DNA from: an uncultured Pelagibacteraceae bacterium
Lineage (GTDB): Bacteria; Pseudomonadota; Alphaproteobacteria; Pelagibacterales; Pelagibacteraceae
Length of the DNA: 64,000 bases
Direction of reading: 5' to 3'
Assembly: GCA_902597695.1 (NCBI GenBank)
Contig: CACJYH010000001.1
Location: 3,472 to 67,471 of the forward strand
Shown: in pieces, positions 9,109 through 18,567 of the stretch
Position numbering within the stretch: the stretch's first letter is position 1
Layout: each line of letters starts with the position of its first letter
Made by a program: the position numbers and the translations under genes
Notes under the pieces: generated by a model
Database searches by the model: none
What the model was told of the DNA's origin: nothing
The model's input: only the letters and a program-made list of their open reading frames with translations

Positions 9109-9756
9109 ATGTTTAGTAAGATATTTCCAAAAATTCACGCTGAAGGTTATAAATTTTTAGTTATAGCCGGAATAATCACAATAGTATTTTATATTTTTAG
9201 TAATTTCTTAGGTCTAATTGGTTTGGTCTTAACTATTTGGGTTTATTATTTTTTTAGAGATCCAGAGAGAGTTATTATTGATAATGATAATTATCTTGTT
9301 AGTCCAGCAGATGGTGAGGTGATTAAAGTTGAAGAAGTTGATGGGCCTAAAGAACTTGGTCTAGAGAATAAAAAATTTAAAAAGATTAGTGTTTTTATGA
9401 ATGTTTTTGATTGTCATGTAAACAGAACTCCATGTGCAGGGAAGATTGAGGAAATCTTATATAAGCCAGGCAAGTTTGTAAATGCTTCATTAGATAAAGC
9501 AAGTGAGGATAATGAAAGAAATTACTTTAAAATTAAAGACCCCCACAACAATGACATTATAGTTGTTCAAATAGCTGGATTGGTTGCACGAAGAATAGTT
9601 TGTGAGTCAAATAAAGATCAAGAGTTGAAACAAGGAGATCGTATTGGCATGATACGATTTGGTAGTAGAGCTGATATATATTATGAAAATTATGAGCCAC
9701 TTGTAAAAGTTGGCCAAAAAGCTATTTCAGGTGAGACACTACTTGCAAAAAAATAA
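9109..9756 (+). CDS. psd: Phosphatidylserine decarboxylase proenzyme
   Basis: 215 residues, the short bacterial type found in many alphaproteobacteria. Two N-terminal membrane segments (about residues 16-48) are followed by FFRDPER, SPADGEVIKVEEVDGP and MNVFDCHVNRTPCAGKI. The pyruvoyl-forming self-cleavage site is the Gly185-Ser186 pair in RFGSRADIY. It decarboxylates phosphatidylserine to phosphatidylethanolamine at the inner membrane. pssA follows after 1 bp, so the two last steps of PE synthesis are in one operon, in reverse pathway order. An AGAAGA motif precedes the ATG. Confidence 0.95.
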   Translation: MFSKIFPKIHAEGYKFLVIAGIITIVFYIFSNFLGLIGLVLTIWVYYFFRDPERVIIDNDNYLVSPADGEVIKVEEVDGPKELGLENKKFKKISVFMNVFDCHVNRTPCAGKIEEILYKPGKFVNASLDKASEDNERNYFKIKDPHNNDIIVVQIAGLVARRIVCESNKDQELKQGDRIGMIRFGSRADIYYENYEPLVKVGQKAISGETLLAKK

Positions 9757-9757
9757 T

Positions 9758-10561
9758 ATGGAACAAAAAAAACCAAATCTTAAAATTGTAGCAGATAAAA
9801 AAAGCGCAAGAATGATTTTACCAAATATGTTAACCCTGATGGGCGTATGTATTGGTTTAAGTTCAATTCGATTTGCTTTGGACGGTAGATTTGAAATAGC
9901 AATTATTGCAATAATTTTTGCTGCTTTGATTGATGGCTTAGATGGAAGAATAGCAAGACTTATAAAAGGAACCTCAAAGGTTGGAAAAGAATTAGATTCT
10001 TTGACGGATGTAATAAGTTTTGGGGTTGCTCCAGCATTCATTATGTATTTCTGGAAATTAAATACCTTAGGTCGATTTGGATGGTTATTATGTTTAGTTT
10101 ATGTAATTTGTGTTGCTTTAAGATTAGCAAGATTTAATGTTAATTCTAATCAAGAACCTTCCTGGAAAGATAACTTTTTTGAAGGAGTACCATCTCCAGC
10201 AGGTGCTATATTATTGTTAACTCCGCTAATAATAAGCCTTAGTGGTTTCGATTATATTCAGCTAAATTTTAATATCATTGTTCCAGTATTTTTTGTGGCA
10301 ACATCATTGCTTCTCATTAGTAAATTTCCAAGTTATTCATTTAAAAAAATAGTCATACCAAGAAAGACAACAATATTTTTATTATTTGGCATAGTTCTAT
10401 TTTTTGGACTATTGTTAGTTTATACATTTAATGTAATTGCAATAAGTTCTTTAGTTTATGTGCTTTTATTACCAATTAGCTTTTTTCATTTTCAAAAATT
10501 AAAAAAACAACATGAAAATGACAAAATTCAAGAGGATGATGATCTTGAAGACATACTTTAA
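9758..10561 (+). CDS. pssA: CDP-diacylglycerol-serine O-phosphatidyltransferase
   Basis: 267 residues from the ATG at 9758, placed one base after the psd stop; an in-frame ATG at 9710 would overlap psd by 47 bp and add a non-family leader. The CDP-alcohol phosphotransferase motif is perfect: D62-G63-x2-A66-R67-x8-G76-x3-D80-x3-D84. Around eight hydrophobic segments follow, and the C-terminus is highly acidic and cytosolic. It makes phosphatidylserine from CDP-diacylglycerol and serine, the substrate of Psd just upstream. The glycosyltransferase gene begins on the last base of the stop codon. Confidence 0.95.
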   Translation: MEQKKPNLKIVADKKSARMILPNMLTLMGVCIGLSSIRFALDGRFEIAIIAIIFAALIDGLDGRIARLIKGTSKVGKELDSLTDVISFGVAPAFIMYFWKLNTLGRFGWLLCLVYVICVALRLARFNVNSNQEPSWKDNFFEGVPSPAGAILLLTPLIISLSGFDYIQLNFNIIVPVFFVATSLLLISKFPSYSFKKIVIPRKTTIFLLFGIVLFFGLLLVYTFNVIAISSLVYVLLLPISFFHFQKLKKQHENDKIQEDDDLEDIL

Positions 10562-11472
10562 TGAAAAAAAACACAATAGTTTCTCTTGCTGATGCTAACT
10601 ATTTTCCTTTATTAGAGGAATTAATTAATTCTATAAAAAGATTCAAAGAAAGTGAGAATGTTGCGATCTGTATTTTAGATGCAGGTTTAAACAAAGATCA
10701 AAAAGAAAAATTATCCACCAAAGTAGATGAAATTAAATCTGCAGAGTGGGATATTGAAGTTCCACAATCTAAAGTTAAAGAAAAGGAATGGCTTAAAAGC
10801 CAAGTTTCAAGGGCATTTTTACCTAAATATTTTCCAAACTATGAAAAATATTTGTGGATTGATTGTGATGCTTGGGTAAATGATTGGAGTTCTGTTGAGC
10901 TTTATTTTCAAGCTTGTGATAATGGAAAGCTCGGTATTACACAAACAATAGGACCCGGTTATAAAATCACTTCAAGAGTAAATTGGTTATTTGGTAAATT
11001 GGCAATTATTAAATCACAAAATTTTAAACATGCCATAAAATCTAAAATTGGTATTAACAAAGCAAGAAAACTTGCTTTTGCTCCACATATTAATATTGGC
11101 GTGTTTTCTTTGGAAAAAAACTCAAAAGGATGGAGTTTGTGGCAAATTAATTTGTCCAAAACACTTAAAGCTGGCAATATTTTTGGATCAGAAGGATTAG
11201 CAATTAATATGTCAGTTTATATTGATGATCTTGAAACAGAATTTTTACCCTTAAATTGCAATTGGATCACTAGCAATCTTTTACCAAAATTTGATGAAAA
11301 TCAAAAAACTTTTGTAGAACCTTATCTTCCCAATTACAAAATAGGCATAATGCATCTTGCAGCTGGAATATGGAAAGATGGTAAAGATATGCGAGTAGAT
11401 AAAAGTATAGAGATAGAATTAGAAACTTTAGACAATAAAAAGATTAATAAAAGCTTAAGATTCGATACATAG
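10561..11472 (+). CDS. GT8-like glycosyltransferase, substrate unknown
   Basis: 303 residues. The N-terminus SLADANYFPLLEELINSIKRF, the metal-binding D101-C-D103 in WIDCDAWVND and the conserved IGVFSL strand resemble GT-A fold nucleotide-sugar transferases of the GT8 type. There is no signal peptide or membrane span, so it acts in the cytosol. The ATG overlaps the pssA stop (TAATG) and the rlmE start follows directly, so it rides in a lipid/rRNA-modification operon. It may glycosylate a lipid or surface polysaccharide, but the sequence does not reveal donor or acceptor. Confidence 0.7.
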   Translation: MKKNTIVSLADANYFPLLEELINSIKRFKESENVAICILDAGLNKDQKEKLSTKVDEIKSAEWDIEVPQSKVKEKEWLKSQVSRAFLPKYFPNYEKYLWIDCDAWVNDWSSVELYFQACDNGKLGITQTIGPGYKITSRVNWLFGKLAIIKSQNFKHAIKSKIGINKARKLAFAPHINIGVFSLEKNSKGWSLWQINLSKTLKAGNIFGSEGLAINMSVYIDDLETEFLPLNCNWITSNLLPKFDENQKTFVEPYLPNYKIGIMHLAAGIWKDGKDMRVDKSIEIELETLDNKKINKSLRFDT

Positions 11473-12084
11473 TTGAAAAAAAATAAAATTTCAAAAAATT
11501 GGATTAATAAACAAAGAAGAGATACTTATGTTCGTCAATCCAAAGTGGATGGTTATAGAGCTAGATCTGCGTATAAATTAATTGAAATTGACGAAAAGTT
11601 TAAAGTTTTTAAGGGTGGAATTTCTGTAATAGATATTGGTGCTGCACCAGGAAGTTGGTCACAATATGCCTCAAAGGTTGTAAAAAATGGAACTATTATC
11701 TCGATAGATTTAAAAAAAATGGAAAAAATTAAAAACACTATTCAAATTGAGGGTGATTTCACAGAGCTCAATATTCAGGAGAAAATTAAAAAAAATCTTA
11801 ATAGTCCAATTGATGTGGTTATGTCTGATATGGCAGTAAATACGACTGGAATAAAAGATGTTGATGCAATCCAAACTGGAGAGTTATGTAAAGAGGCGAT
11901 GATATTTTCAAAAGATGTAATATCTAAAAAGGGTATTTTTATTGCTAAAATATTTATGGGCAGATCTTTTAATGAAATTGTCGCACTCGGAAAAAAAATT
12001 TTTAAAGAAGTAAAGGTTTTTAAACCTAAGTCGAGTCGAAAAGATTCTAAAGAGAGTTTTATTATTTGTAAAAATCTTAGATAG
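11473..12084 (+). CDS. rlmE: 23S rRNA (uridine-2552 2'-O) methyltransferase
   Basis: 203 residues starting at a TTG directly after the preceding stop; no better in-frame start exists. The FtsJ/RrmJ family is clear from YVRQSKVDGYRARSAYKL, the SAM-binding IDIGAAPGSWSQYA (residues 54-67) and SDMAVNTTG. The K-D-K-E catalytic tetrad is present (K35, D119, K159, E194). It methylates the ribose of U2552 in the peptidyl-transferase A loop during late large-subunit assembly. It is co-transcribed with pssA and the glycosyltransferase. Confidence 0.95.
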   Translation: MKKNKISKNWINKQRRDTYVRQSKVDGYRARSAYKLIEIDEKFKVFKGGISVIDIGAAPGSWSQYASKVVKNGTIISIDLKKMEKIKNTIQIEGDFTELNIQEKIKKNLNSPIDVVMSDMAVNTTGIKDVDAIQTGELCKEAMIFSKDVISKKGIFIAKIFMGRSFNEIVALGKKIFKEVKVFKPKSSRKDSKESFIICKNLR

Positions 12085-12121
12085 ACACTTTTAATTTAAA
12101 AGGAATCATATATAAAAGATT

Positions 12122-13198
12122 ATGGTTCCTATAAAAGAAGCACTTACCTTCGATGACGTTACTTTAGTTCCTAAGTACTCTGAAATATTACCCTCAGAGG
12201 TTGATACGAGTATAAAATTAACAGACTCATTAAAACTTAAAATCCCACTTTTATCATCAGCAATGGATACCGTAACCGAAAGCAAAATGGCTATTGCTAT
12301 TGCAAAATCTGGTGGACTAGGAATAATCCACAGAAATTTAGATATCAAAAAACAAGTTTTCGAAGTTAAGAAAGTAAAAAAACAAAAATTACTAGTAGGT
12401 GCAGCTGTGGGAGCAGGACCCAACGAGTTCAAAAGAGCTGAGGCACTTTTAAAAGAAAAATTGGATATGATTGTTGTGGACACTGCTCACGGACACACCA
12501 AAAAAGTTTCCGAAATAATTAAATTTATCAAAAAAATTAAAAATAAAAAAACAGCTCTATGTGCTGGAAATATAGCAACACCAGATGCAGCTAAATTTTT
12601 ACTTAAATTAGGCGTTGATATAATTAAGGTTGGGATTGGTCCCGGTTCCATCTGCACAACTAGGTTGGTTGCGGGTATTGGAGTTCCTCAATTAAGCGCA
12701 ATATTAAATGTGAGAAACGGCATAAAGAATAAAAATGTAAAAATTATTTCTGATGGAGGGATAAAATACTCAGGTGACCTCGCTAAAGCTTTTGCTGCTG
12801 GCGCTGATGCAGTCATGATAGGTTCATTGTTTGCAGGAACTGATGAAACACCGGGTAAACTCATAAAAAAAAATGGTAAACTATTTAAAAGTTTTAGAGG
12901 CATGGGTTCGGTAGGAGCGATGAATAAAGGCTCGGCTGATAGATATTTTCAAAAAAAACAAAAAGACAGTTCAAAGTATGTGCCCGAGGGAGTAGAAGGA
13001 TTAGCAAAATACAAAGGTAAAGTTGATAAAGTTGTTTTTAAATTAGTTGGTGGATTAAGATCATCAATGGGTTATCTTGGTTCTAAACAGATAAAATATT
13101 TAAGATATAAACCGCAATTTGTAAAAATTACAAAAGCTGGATTTTATGAAAGTATGGTTCATAATGTCGATATCGTTAAAAGTGATAGTAAATACTGA
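12122..13198 (+). CDS. guaB: IMP dehydrogenase lacking the CBS (Bateman) module
   Basis: 358 residues against about 490 for typical bacterial IMPDH. The catalytic barrel is complete: [29 protein letters not shown], the Cys178 loop [23 protein letters not shown] and the flap region [17 protein letters not shown]. The two CBS domains that normally sit between IHRN and VGAAVG are missing: residues 72-90 bridge the gap as a short Lys-rich loop. It oxidises IMP to XMP with NAD, the first committed step to GMP. Without CBS domains the usual purine-nucleotide allosteric control would be absent. The stop overlaps the start of the next gene (TGATG); guaA follows one gene later. Confidence 0.95.
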   Translation: MVPIKEALTFDDVTLVPKYSEILPSEVDTSIKLTDSLKLKIPLLSSAMDTVTESKMAIAIAKSGGLGIIHRNLDIKKQVFEVKKVKKQKLLVGAAVGAGPNEFKRAEALLKEKLDMIVVDTAHGHTKKVSEIIKFIKKIKNKKTALCAGNIATPDAAKFLLKLGVDIIKVGIGPGSICTTRLVAGIGVPQLSAILNVRNGIKNKNVKIISDGGIKYSGDLAKAFAAGADAVMIGSLFAGTDETPGKLIKKNGKLFKSFRGMGSVGAMNKGSADRYFQKKQKDSSKYVPEGVEGLAKYKGKVDKVVFKLVGGLRSSMGYLGSKQIKYLRYKPQFVKITKAGFYESMVHNVDIVKSDSKY

Positions 13199-13638
13199 TG
13201 ACAAAAATATTTAAATTAATTTTTTTATTATATTTAATAATCAATAGCATGAGTATTGCTATAGCAGATGAAAATTTTTTTAATAAAGGTTTAAAATTAT
13301 TCAAAGATAAAAAATATGAGGATGCTAGGTTTATGTTTGAAAGAGGTATAGTATTTAATCCTAAAGACTCAAATTCTTATCTTTATTTAGCAAAAATTTA
13401 CAACATTCAAGAAGATCAAGATAAAGAAGAAAAAAATTTGGAAGCAACATTATTAATTGAACCTAATAACGAGGAAGCAATATTAATGTCTATGAAAATA
13501 GCTTTAGAGAGATCTAATTATTCAAAAGTAAAAGATTTATCTAATACTTTTTCAAAGGTTTGCAAAAAACTCTGTAATGAAAATAAAGAAATTTTAGACA
13601 CCCTTGCAAATATAGAACCCAAAAAAAATGAGTCTTGA
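13198..13638 (+). CDS. Secreted TPR-repeat protein of unknown function
   Basis: 146 residues. A hydrophobic N-terminal signal ends near IAIADENFF. Two to three tetratricopeptide-like helical pairs follow: [25 protein letters not shown], then [23 protein letters not shown], then [23 protein letters not shown]. Two cysteines lie near the C-terminus (KVCKKLC). It probably works in the periplasm as a protein-interaction scaffold. It overlaps guaB by one base and guaA by 11 bp, so it is translationally locked between two GMP-synthesis genes without an evident functional reason. Confidence 0.75.
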   Translation: MTKIFKLIFLLYLIINSMSIAIADENFFNKGLKLFKDKKYEDARFMFERGIVFNPKDSNSYLYLAKIYNIQEDQDKEEKNLEATLLIEPNNEEAILMSMKIALERSNYSKVKDLSNTFSKVCKKLCNENKEILDTLANIEPKKNES

Positions 13639-15190
13639 TAAGAATTTGAACAAAATCTTAATAATAGATTTTGGTTCACAATTTACTCAGTTAATAGCTA
13701 GGCGAATTAGAGAGTTAGGAGTTTATTCCGAAATTATAAGTCATAAAAAGGTTAAAAATAAAAATATTGATAATTCAATTAAAGGAATAATTTTATCAGG
13801 CGGACCATTAAATGTTTACCAAATTAATAAATATTCTTTTGATAAAAGGATCATCGAAAATCAAATACCAGTCTTAGGTATTTGTTTTGGTCATCAAATT
13901 TTATCAAAACTTAATGGTGGCAGAGTTAAACAATCAAAATATAGAGAGTTTGGATTAGCAAATATTCGGAAAAAGAGGGAAAGTATTTTGATAAAAAACT
14001 TCTTTAATAAAAAAAATATTAATAAAGTTTGGATGAGTCATGCTGATCAAGTTTCGAAACTTCCCAAAAATTTTAACGTTATTGCCTCAAGTCAAAACTC
14101 AAAATTTGCTATTATCGAAAATAAGAAAAAAAATTTTTATGGTGTTCAGTTTCATCCCGAAGTTACCCATACAGAAAATGGAAAAAAATTAATAAATAAT
14201 TTTATATTCTTGATATGTAAAATTAAAAGAAATTGGTCATCAAAAGATCAAAAGATTAAATTGATAAAAGATGTTCAAAATTTAGTCGGTAAAAATAAAG
14301 TAATATGTGCATTATCAGGTGGAGTTGATAGCAGTGTTGTCGCTCAACTATTGAATAAAGCAATTGGTAAAAAATTATTTTGTATCTTCGTTAATACGGG
14401 TCTGCTTAGAAAAAATGAGGAGATACAAGTAGTTAAAACTTTCAAAAAAAAATTGAAAATAAATCTAATTTATGTAAATGCAGAGAATGAATTTTTGAGA
14501 AAGCTCAACAATGTTTCTGACCCAGAGAAAAAAAGAAAAATAATTGGAAATTTATTTATCAAAATTTTTGAGAGATATGCTAAAAGAATAAAAAATGTAA
14601 AATTTTTAGCACAAGGAACGCTCTATCCAGATCTTATTGAAAGTAAGTCAGTGACTGGAAGCCAAACCTCAAAGATCAAATCTCATCATAATGTAGGTGG
14701 TTTACCAAAGAAAATGAAACTTAAATTGGTAGAACCATTGAAATTTTTATTTAAAGATGAGGTTAGAAAATTAGGATTAGAACTAAAACTTAGTAAAGAA
14801 ATTATTTCAAGACATCCGTTTCCAGGACCTGGACTGGCGATCAGAATGCCTGGCATTATTACTAAAGAAAAAATCAAAATTTTAAAAGAAGCTGACAATT
14901 ATTTTATTCAAGCTTTAAGAGAGCACAATTTATATAATAAAATTTGGCAAGCCTATGCTGCATTGCTTCCAGTCAAAACAGTAGGGGTCATGGGGGATAA
15001 TCGAACTTATGAATATTTGTGTTTATTAAGAGCAATTACATCTGAGGATGGAATGACAGCTGATTTTTATGATTTTAAAAAATCATTTATTCAAATGATT
15101 TCAAATAAAATTGTAAATAGCATAAGAGGAGTAAATAGAGTAGTTTATGATGTTACATCTAAACCGCCGAGCACTATTGAGTTAGAATAA
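13628..15190 (+). CDS. guaA: GMP synthase (glutamine-hydrolysing)
   Basis: 520 residues. The class I glutamine amidotransferase domain has the triad Cys86 (GICFGHQ), His176 and Glu178 (QFHPEV). The ATP-pyrophosphatase domain has the PP-loop SGGVDSS at 230-236 and [10 protein letters not shown]. The C-terminal dimerisation domain ends [17 protein letters not shown]. It aminates XMP to GMP, the step after the IMPDH encoded two genes upstream. The start overlaps the TPR gene by 11 bp. Confidence 0.98.
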   Translation: MSLDKNLNKILIIDFGSQFTQLIARRIRELGVYSEIISHKKVKNKNIDNSIKGIILSGGPLNVYQINKYSFDKRIIENQIPVLGICFGHQILSKLNGGRVKQSKYREFGLANIRKKRESILIKNFFNKKNINKVWMSHADQVSKLPKNFNVIASSQNSKFAIIENKKKNFYGVQFHPEVTHTENGKKLINNFIFLICKIKRNWSSKDQKIKLIKDVQNLVGKNKVICALSGGVDSSVVAQLLNKAIGKKLFCIFVNTGLLRKNEEIQVVKTFKKKLKINLIYVNAENEFLRKLNNVSDPEKKRKIIGNLFIKIFERYAKRIKNVKFLAQGTLYPDLIESKSVTGSQTSKIKSHHNVGGLPKKMKLKLVEPLKFLFKDEVRKLGLELKLSKEIISRHPFPGPGLAIRMPGIITKEKIKILKEADNYFIQALREHNLYNKIWQAYAALLPVKTVGVMGDNRTYEYLCLLRAITSEDGMTADFYDFKKSFIQMISNKIVNSIRGVNRVVYDVTSKPPSTIELE

Positions 15191-15199
15191 TTAAATTTT

Positions 15200-16066
15200 A
15201 TGAATGATGCGTCTAAAAAACTTTTTAATATTATACGTAAGAATAAAATTGATTGTAAATTTACAATTATAGAAATTGGTGCGCTAGAGTTATCAAAAAA
15301 AGAACCCTTTTACGAGTTATTAGAACATTTTCCTAAAAGTAAAATCATAGGCTTTGAAATTGAGGAAAATGTATGTGATGAAATGAATCTAAAAGCCCCT
15401 AAAGGTGTGGAATATTATCCACATGCCCTTGGAGAAAAAAATGAGAGGAAAAAATTATATAATACAGAACATCCTATGTGCACTAGTTTATATAAACCAA
15501 ATGAAAAATTAATTCGTTTGTATAACAACTTGGAATTTGCATATTTAAAAGGTGAGACCGAAACTGATACAATTACTCTTGATACTTTTGTTGGTAAATA
15601 CAACATAGAGGATATAGATTTTATTAAAATAGATGTTCAGGGAGCTGAATTAGATATTTTTAAAGGAGGCAAGAATGTACTCAAAAATGTCATAAAAATA
15701 GTTTGTGAGGTTGAATTTGTGCCACTTTATGAGTCTCAACCACTCTTTGGAGATATATGCAGCTTTTTAAAACATTATGATCTAATGTTTAACAAATTTC
15801 TAGGGTTTGGTGGCAGAACCCTTAAACCATTAATTGCAAATGAAGGTCCTAACGCAATATCACAATATATGTGGTCCGATGCAATATTTATACCCGATGT
15901 TGAAAAACTTCAAAATTTAAGTGATGAAAAATTATTAAGGTTGAGTTTATTGTCAGCTATTTATAATAGTATAGACCTAGCTTACTTTTGTTTATTGATT
16001 TATGATAAACGAAATTCTTCTAATATAGCTAAGGATTGGATAAATCCACAAAATGGAAAAAATTAA
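15200..16066 (+). CDS. FkbM-family methyltransferase
   Basis: 288 residues. The N-terminal SAM-binding strand is FTIIEIGALELSKKEPF. Next come IIGFEIEENVCDEMN and the FkbM hallmark LDTFVGKYNIEDIDFIKIDVQGAELDIFKGG (about 132-162). FkbM enzymes O-methylate hydroxyls on polyketides, sugars or glycolipids, and in marine bacteria they are common in surface-polysaccharide loci. The C-terminal about 60 residues are extra and helical. It sits between guaA (9-bp gap) and panB (14-bp overlap), which gives no clue to its substrate. Confidence 0.8.
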   Translation: MNDASKKLFNIIRKNKIDCKFTIIEIGALELSKKEPFYELLEHFPKSKIIGFEIEENVCDEMNLKAPKGVEYYPHALGEKNERKKLYNTEHPMCTSLYKPNEKLIRLYNNLEFAYLKGETETDTITLDTFVGKYNIEDIDFIKIDVQGAELDIFKGGKNVLKNVIKIVCEVEFVPLYESQPLFGDICSFLKHYDLMFNKFLGFGGRTLKPLIANEGPNAISQYMWSDAIFIPDVEKLQNLSDEKLLRLSLLSAIYNSIDLAYFCLLIYDKRNSSNIAKDWINPQNGKN

Positions 16067-16823
16067 AAAAATTCAAAATAAAAAAAACAAATCAAAAATT
16101 GTTTGTCTCACTGCTTATTCAAAAAATTTTGCTGAAGAAATAGATAAATATGTTGATATAGTTTTAGTAGGAGACTCTCTTGGTTCAGTTTTATATAATT
16201 ATCCATCAACAAAAAAAGTCACCCTGACCGAAATGATTAATCATTCAAAAAGTGTAAGATTAGGTGTAAAAAAAAGTTTGATGGTAGTCGATATGCCTTA
16301 CAAAACTTACGAAACTAAAAATCTAGCATTAAAAAATGCAAAAAATATTATTAAAGAGACAAAATGTGATGCAGTTAAACTTGAGGGTGGAAAAAAAGTA
16401 ATTGAACAAATAAAATTTTTGATTAAAAACAATATACCTGTAATGGGACATCTTGGATTACTCCCACAATCTACAAAAAAATTTAAATCTAAGGGCAAAA
16501 CGAATAAAGAAGTAAAACAACTTATTAATGAGTCGATACTGCTTCAGGAATGTGGAGTCTTTGCTATTGTTTTAGAGTGCGTGAAAACATCAATCGCAAA
16601 AAGAATTTCGCAAAATTTGAATATACCAACAATTGGAATTGGTTCATCTGTTCATTGCGATGGTCAGGTTCTTGTTACGGATGACTTAATTGGTTTAAAT
16701 CAAACAAAAATAAAATTTGTTAAACAATTTTTAAACGTAAAAAAATATATCAATGCTGGATTAAGAAAATATGCTTCAGAGGTAAGATCTAAGAAATATC
16801 CAACTAAAAAACATTCGTATTAA
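16053..16823 (+). CDS. panB: 3-methyl-2-oxobutanoate hydroxymethyltransferase
   Basis: 256 residues, normal for PanB. Visible motifs are VCLTAYSKNFA, the metal-binding VLVGDSLGSVLYNYPST, MVVDMPYKTYE, AVKLEGGKKV, PVMGHLGLLPQS and the C-terminal IPTIGIGSSVHCDGQVLVTDDLIGL. It transfers a hydroxymethyl group from 5,10-methylene-tetrahydrofolate to 2-oxoisovalerate, the first step of pantothenate synthesis. panC is not adjacent. The first 14 bp overlap the FkbM gene, and the end overlaps the convergent terC gene by 4 bp. Confidence 0.95.
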   Translation: MEKIKKIQNKKNKSKIVCLTAYSKNFAEEIDKYVDIVLVGDSLGSVLYNYPSTKKVTLTEMINHSKSVRLGVKKSLMVVDMPYKTYETKNLALKNAKNIIKETKCDAVKLEGGKKVIEQIKFLIKNNIPVMGHLGLLPQSTKKFKSKGKTNKEVKQLINESILLQECGVFAIVLECVKTSIAKRISQNLNIPTIGIGSSVHCDGQVLVTDDLIGLNQTKIKFVKQFLNVKKYINAGLRKYASEVRSKKYPTKKHSY

Positions 16824-17431
16824 AAATATTTTTTAAATTGTTCGTTGATCGATAAAATTTCTAAGTCTACTAAACCTCCAATTACTAGTTGAAGGGCTAC
16901 TAAAAGAATAAAACCTAAACCAACATAGGCAATCCATAAATGTTTTTGAATATAACTTGCAAGATATGTTGCCATTGCTCCTGTTAAAATTACTGATAAA
17001 ACAAGTCCAAATATCATAAAGCCAAAATTACCTTTAGCAGCTCCAACTACACCTATCACATTGTCAAAACTGATCGTTATATCTGCAAATAAAACTTTAT
17101 AAACACTTTGAATATAAGATGGTTCTTTAGATTTTTTTGTTGGCGACTTTACTTTCTTTATTTCAAAAAGATCCTTTCTTAAATCATTAACGATCCAGAT
17201 TAAAAGTAAACCACCTAAAATTTTAATAAAATAAAATTTGAACAAGTAAGTTGCAAATAACGCAAAAATAACTTTAAATATTAAAGCCCCAGCCACTCCC
17301 CATAAAATAATTTGTCTTCTATGTTTTGGTGCAAAGTTCGCTGCAATCAAGCCAATGATGATTGCATTATCTGCTGCCAAGATTATATCTATAAAAATAA
17401 TCTGAACTAATATGAGTGCTTCCTCTAACAA
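16820..17431 (-). CDS. TerC-family integral membrane protein (YjbE type)
   Basis: 203 residues with about seven membrane spans. The TerC signature acidic pairs are present: IIFIDIILAADNAIIIGL in helix 1 and VLFADITISFDNVIGVVGAA in the second half. A charged cytosolic linker (KKVKSPTKKSKEPS) joins the halves. TerC proteins are implicated in manganese or other metal-ion export, and some metallate exported enzymes. It is divergent from the TRAP operon across 113 bp, and convergent with panB. Confidence 0.85.
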   Translation of the reverse strand: MLEEALILVQIIFIDIILAADNAIIIGLIAANFAPKHRRQIILWGVAGALIFKVIFALFATYLFKFYFIKILGGLLLIWIVNDLRKDLFEIKKVKSPTKKSKEPSYIQSVYKVLFADITISFDNVIGVVGAAKGNFGFMIFGLVLSVILTGAMATYLASYIQKHLWIAYVGLGFILLVALQLVIGGLVDLEILSINEQFKKYF

Positions 17432-17535
17432 AGTAAGAGCATAGTATAAAATATTTAAAATAATTCAATTAAAAGTAGTATTATTTTTTTATTGATAATT
17501 ATTTTAATACATAATGAAATAGTCTTAATAAAAAT

Positions 17536-17540
17536 GGAGG
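17536..17540 (+). promoter_or_regulatory. strong ribosome-binding site of dctP
   Basis: GGAGG ends 4 bp before the ATG at 17545, a near-consensus Shine-Dalgarno. Most genes in this window show only weak sites or none, so this marks the binding protein for high translation. Confidence 0.7.
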
Positions 17541-17544
17541 TCAA

Positions 17545-18516
17545 ATGAAATTCTTAAAATATTTATCAACTATTTTAGTTTCATTAATTTTGTCAATTAA
17601 TCTTGCAATTGCAGAGAAATGGGACATGGCTCTAGCTTATGGAGCAGGGAACTTTCATTCTGCAAACGCAGCTGAATTCGCAAAAAATGTTACTGAAAAA
17701 AGTGGTGGAAAGTTAACAATTGTAACACACCCTGGTGGTTCGTTGTTTAAAGGTGGAGAAATTTTTAGAGCAGTTAGAACAGGTCAAGCTCAAATTGGTG
17801 AGAGATTTATGTCAGCTTTAGGAAAAGAGGATCCACTTTTAGAAGTAGACTCTCAACCATTCTTAGCAACGTCTTACGCTGATGCAATGAAGTTATATAA
17901 AGCGTCAAAAGATGAAATCGTTAAAGGATTAGACGAGAAAGGCTTAGTATTTCTTTATGCTGTGCCGTGGCCAGCACAAGGCTTGTATAGCAAAAAGGAA
18001 ATTAACTCTGTTGAAGATTTAAAAGGTCTTAAATTTAGAGCTTATAATTCTGCTACCATAAGGATTGCTGAGCTAACAGGCATGGCTCCTACAAAAATAG
18101 AGGCTGCTGAAATTAGTCAGGCGTTTTCTACAGGTGCAGTAGAAAGTATGATCACATCACCGACTACAGGTAAAAACTCAAAAATTTGGGAAAATGGTGT
18201 GAAATATTTTTATGATATTGCAGCTTGGTTTCCAAAAAATATGATAATTGTGAACAAAGATGCTTGGAATAAATTAGATCAGGCAACTAAAGATCTTGTT
18301 ATGAAACAAGCAGCTTTAGCTGAAAGAAAAGGTTGGCAATTATCAAAACAAGGGAACGTTGGGGATAAAAAAGCTTTAGCTGATGCTGGTATGGTAGTCG
18401 GTAAAGTAAATGCACCACTTCAAGCTCATTTTGAAAAAGTTGGAGAGACTATGGCCAAGGAATGGTCTCAAAAAGCTGGTTCAAGAGGAGCTGCTGTTTT
18501 ATCAAGTTATAAATAA
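17545..18516 (+). CDS. dctP: TRAP transporter periplasmic substrate-binding protein (DctP family)
   Basis: 323 residues with a signal peptide cleaved near residue 23 (NLAIA before EKWD). DctP/SmoM family features include GGSLFKGGEIFRAVRTGQAQIGE, LKGLKFRAYNSATIRIAELTGMAPTKI, in which the Arg normally clamps the ligand carboxylate, and EISQAFSTGAVESMITSP. It captures an organic acid (or similar anion) in the periplasm and feeds the DctQM permease encoded next. The substrate cannot be told from sequence; the neighbouring 5-oxoprolinase genes make pyroglutamate one guess among several. It carries a strong Shine-Dalgarno sequence. A hairpin separates it from dctQ. Confidence 0.92.
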   Translation: MKFLKYLSTILVSLILSINLAIAEKWDMALAYGAGNFHSANAAEFAKNVTEKSGGKLTIVTHPGGSLFKGGEIFRAVRTGQAQIGERFMSALGKEDPLLEVDSQPFLATSYADAMKLYKASKDEIVKGLDEKGLVFLYAVPWPAQGLYSKKEINSVEDLKGLKFRAYNSATIRIAELTGMAPTKIEAAEISQAFSTGAVESMITSPTTGKNSKIWENGVKYFYDIAAWFPKNMIIVNKDAWNKLDQATKDLVMKQAALAERKGWQLSKQGNVGDKKALADAGMVVGKVNAPLQAHFEKVGETMAKEWSQKAGSRGAAVLSSYK

Positions 18517-18530
18517 TTCAATTCTTAAAA

Positions 18531-18561
18531 TTAAGGCCACTTAAAATTTGAGTGGCCTTAA
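18531..18561 (+). terminator. hairpin (partial terminator / 3' stabiliser) between dctP and dctQ
   Basis: Perfect 11-bp stem TTAAGGCCACT (18531-18541) with AGTGGCCTTAA (18551-18561) and a 9-nt loop, 14 bp after the dctP stop and only 6 bp before the dctQ ATG. No T tract follows. It probably stabilises the dctP message or attenuates read-through, so that binding protein exceeds permease. Confidence 0.65.
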
Positions 18562-18567
18562 CTTATT

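Noticed and set aside
9710..9757. Longer pssA start at 9710
   Set aside because: It would overlap psd by 47 bp and add a 16-residue leader not matching the family; the ATG at 9758 fits the neighbour spacing.
12106..12483. 125-residue minus-strand open frame over guaB
   Set aside because: Ser/Phe-rich shadow of the guaB coding strand; no family resemblance.
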